From contig CAIRNC010000434.1 of the NCBI GenBank assembly GCA_903879875.1, forward strand, positions 1 through 6,010: a stretch of 6,010 nucleotides of DNA, in the 5' to 3' direction. This document shows, piece after piece, positions 5,193 to 6,010 of the stretch. The notes beneath the pieces are model-generated. The model ran no database searches. It was not told where the DNA came from and saw only the letters and a program-made list of their open reading frames with translations. Source of the stretch: an uncultured Bacteroidota bacterium. Lineage in GTDB: Bacteria; Bacteroidota; Bacteroidia; Flavobacteriales; Flavobacteriaceae. Numbering within the stretch: the stretch's first letter is position 1; each line of letters starts with the position of its first letter. A program made the translations under genes and the position numbers.

Positions 5193-5803
5193 TATTTTAT
5201 ATGTATTCTAAATAGTTTATTTCCTTCTAAAAAACCTTCTAGAACATCGTCTGGTTTTACTTTTGCAACCCCTTCTGGTGTTCCTGTAAAAATGATATCG
5301 CCAATTTTCAGTGTGAAAAATTGTGAAACATAAGCTATTAACTCATCAATTTTCCATAGCATATATGCCGTATTTCCCAATTGAACCGTTGTACCATTAT
5401 TAGTTAATTCAAATGTAATATTTTCTAACGAATCAAACTGTGTTTTTGGTAAAAAATCTCCAATTACTGCTGAACCATCAAATGCTTTGGCTTTCTCCCA
5501 AGGTAATCCTTTCGTTTTCAATTTGTCTTGTAAATCACGGGCTGTAAAGTCAATTCCAACTCCAATTTCATCGTAATATTTGTGCGCAAATTTCGAGTCA
5601 ATGTATTTTCCAACCTTATTGATTTTTACAATAATTTCAATCTCATGATGAATGTCATCAGAAAATTCAGGAATTACGAATGGATGTTGCTTTAACAATA
5701 TGGCCGAATCTGGTTTCAAAAAAACAACAGGTTCTTCTGGTCGTTCGTTTTGAAGTTCTTCAATGTGTTTGGTATAATTTCTACCGATACAAATTATTTT
5801 CAT
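5192..5803 (-). CDS. Fumarylacetoacetate hydrolase family protein (FAHD1-like acylpyruvase/oxaloacetate decarboxylase)
   Basis: A 203-residue single-domain enzyme close in length to the human FAHD1 core. Active-site residues line up with FAHD1 at a constant offset of 17: His13 and Glu16 in GRNYTKHIEE (catalytic pair H30/E33), metal ligands Glu54, Glu56 and Asp85 (in HHEIEI and GIDFTARDLQ), and Lys106 in KAKAFDG. The closing motif IFTGTPEGVAKVKPDD is also present. Known members cleave acylpyruvates or decarboxylate oxaloacetate with Mg2+ or Mn2+; the substrate here is not determined. It heads a cluster with the HPt gene (1-base overlap) and cinA. The coding start is preceded by an A-rich stretch, then the ACTGAG array, so its promoter must lie in the array, in the upstream four-helix gene, or further upstream. 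Confidence 0.92.
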   Translation of the reverse strand: MKIICIGRNYTKHIEELQNERPEEPVVFLKPDSAILLKQHPFVIPEFSDDIHHEIEIIVKINKVGKYIDSKFAHKYYDEIGVGIDFTARDLQDKLKTKGLPWEKAKAFDGSAVIGDFLPKTQFDSLENITFELTNNGTTVQLGNTAYMLWKIDELIAYVSQFFTLKIGDIIFTGTPEGVAKVKPDDVLEGFLEGNKLFRIHIK

Positions 5804-5817
5804 ATTTTTTTAGTTTA

Positions 5818-5894
5818 CAGTCTCAGTTCTCGGTCTCGGTTTTCAGTCTCAGTCTCAGTCTCAGTCTCAGTTCTCATTTCTCAGTCTCAGTTTT
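5818..5894 (-). repeat. Twelve-unit ACTGAG-type tandem repeat array (6-7 bp period)
   Basis: In plus-strand form the array parses without gaps into CAGTCT (5818), CAGTTCT, CGGTCT, CGGTTTT, four CAGTCT copies (5844-5867), CAGTTCT, CATTTCT, CAGTCT and CAGTTTT (ending 5894). Eight units are 6 bp... seven or six-base differences come only from an extra T: units are either 6 bp (CAGTCT/CGGTCT) or 7 bp. On the minus strand the unit reads AGACTG, equivalently ACTGAG. It begins 1 nt after the stop codon of the four-helix gene and ends 14 nt before the FAH-family ATG. The plus-strand frames open across it encode only Ser-Val/Leu-Ser repeats and are not genes. Confidence 0.93.
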
Positions 5895-5895
5895 G

Positions 5896-6010
5896 CTATT
5901 TTTCGGTGCAGCCAAATTTAGTTGGATTGTTTATCATAAAATTAATTAATTTTCCCACTTCATTAGATTTTTGAGTTAAGGAATTATAATTTTCTTGCGA
6001 GAGGTAATTA
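5896..6010 (-). CDS. Four-helix-bundle (S23/IVP-family) protein, C-terminus only (partial)
   Basis: A minus-strand frame enters from the right edge and stays open for 37 codons to a TAG at 5898-5896. The visible peptide starts NYLSQENYNSLTQKSNEVGK and continues LINFMINNPTKFG. This fits the last helix of the four-helix-bundle family (TIGR02436-like, related to proteins encoded by 23S rRNA intervening sequences and to Avd), whose members typically end in a YLS-(E/Q)-E-x-Y ... (S/E)-x-E-(I/V)-G-(K/R) helix. Family assignment from 37 residues is inference from a familiar motif. Function in free-standing copies is not established. The tandem repeat array starts directly after its stop. Confidence 0.68.
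   Translation of the reverse strand, partial: NYLSQENYNSLTQKSNEVGKLINFMINNPTKFGCTEK
5913..5920 (-). promoter_or_regulatory. Possible minus-7 box for the FAH-hpt-cinA cluster inside the four-helix gene
   Basis: TAAATTTG on the minus strand is a full match to TAnnTTTG, but no TTG box lies 17-23 bp upstream, and the site is within coding sequence. If used, transcription would start near 5906 and the complete ACTGAG array would lie in the FAH leader. An 8-base match with four fixed T/G positions occurs often by chance in AT-rich DNA. Confidence 0.2.

Noticed and set aside
5818..5894. CRISPR array.
   Set aside because: Units are 6-7 bp with no spacers, far shorter than CRISPR repeats, and no cas genes are present.
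5680..5974. Two overlapping plus-strand open frames encoding serine-rich repeats (SVSVSV and SLSLSL).
   Set aside because: They arise from the hexamer array read in two frames and overlap the FAH-family gene and the four-helix frame on the opposite strand; no start context or domain.

Overview
The window looks like an AT-rich chromosomal segment of a Flavobacterium-like member of the Bacteroidota. Four things point there. The block bL28, bL33, DUF4295 small protein, then FtsY is in the order typical of Flavobacteriaceae. No start codon has a Shine-Dalgarno sequence; the leaders are A-rich instead. Several promoter candidates fit the Bacteroidota pattern TTG, 17-23 bp, TAnnTTTG. The protein sequences also have a flavobacterial character.

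Layout from left to right. A truncated minus-strand gene (1-120) encodes a secreted protein that probably begins a carboxypeptidase-regulatory-like domain. It is divergent from a plus-strand lipoprotein serine hydrolase of the beta-lactamase/class C fold (351-1418); the 230-bp gap holds one promoter candidate for each gene and an inverted repeat between them. Every other gene is on the minus strand. A 58-codon membrane protein (1420-1596) lies 9 nt after ftsY (1606-2586) and ends 1 nt from the hydrolase stop. The ftsY leader (2587-2749) holds a TATATTTG box, a 35-codon ORF of unknown status and a short 7-bp repeat. A clear hairpin terminator (2741-2779) ends the ribosomal-protein operon rpmB-rpmG-DUF4295 (3473 down to 2800), which has its own well-formed promoter at 3510-3540. 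Upstream is a three-gene cluster: a fumarylacetoacetate-hydrolase-family enzyme, an orphan HPt phosphotransfer protein overlapping it by one base (TAATG), and cinA. No terminator is visible between cinA and rpmB, so readthrough into the ribosomal genes is likely. At the right edge is the C-terminal end of a probable four-helix-bundle (S23/IVP-family) protein (5896-6010). Its stop codon is followed after 1 nt by twelve 6-7-bp ACTGAG-type tandem repeats that fill almost all of the space before the FAH-family start codon.

Most genes are core housekeeping: ribosome, SRP-dependent membrane targeting, nucleotide/NAD repair and acylpyruvate-type metabolism. I see no phage, CRISPR, toxin-antitoxin or transposase genes. 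The unusual material is intergenic: the hexamer array beside the four-helix-bundle gene, similar short heptamer repeats next to the cinA and ftsY starts, two tandem hairpins inside the ribosomal operon, and small ORFs.
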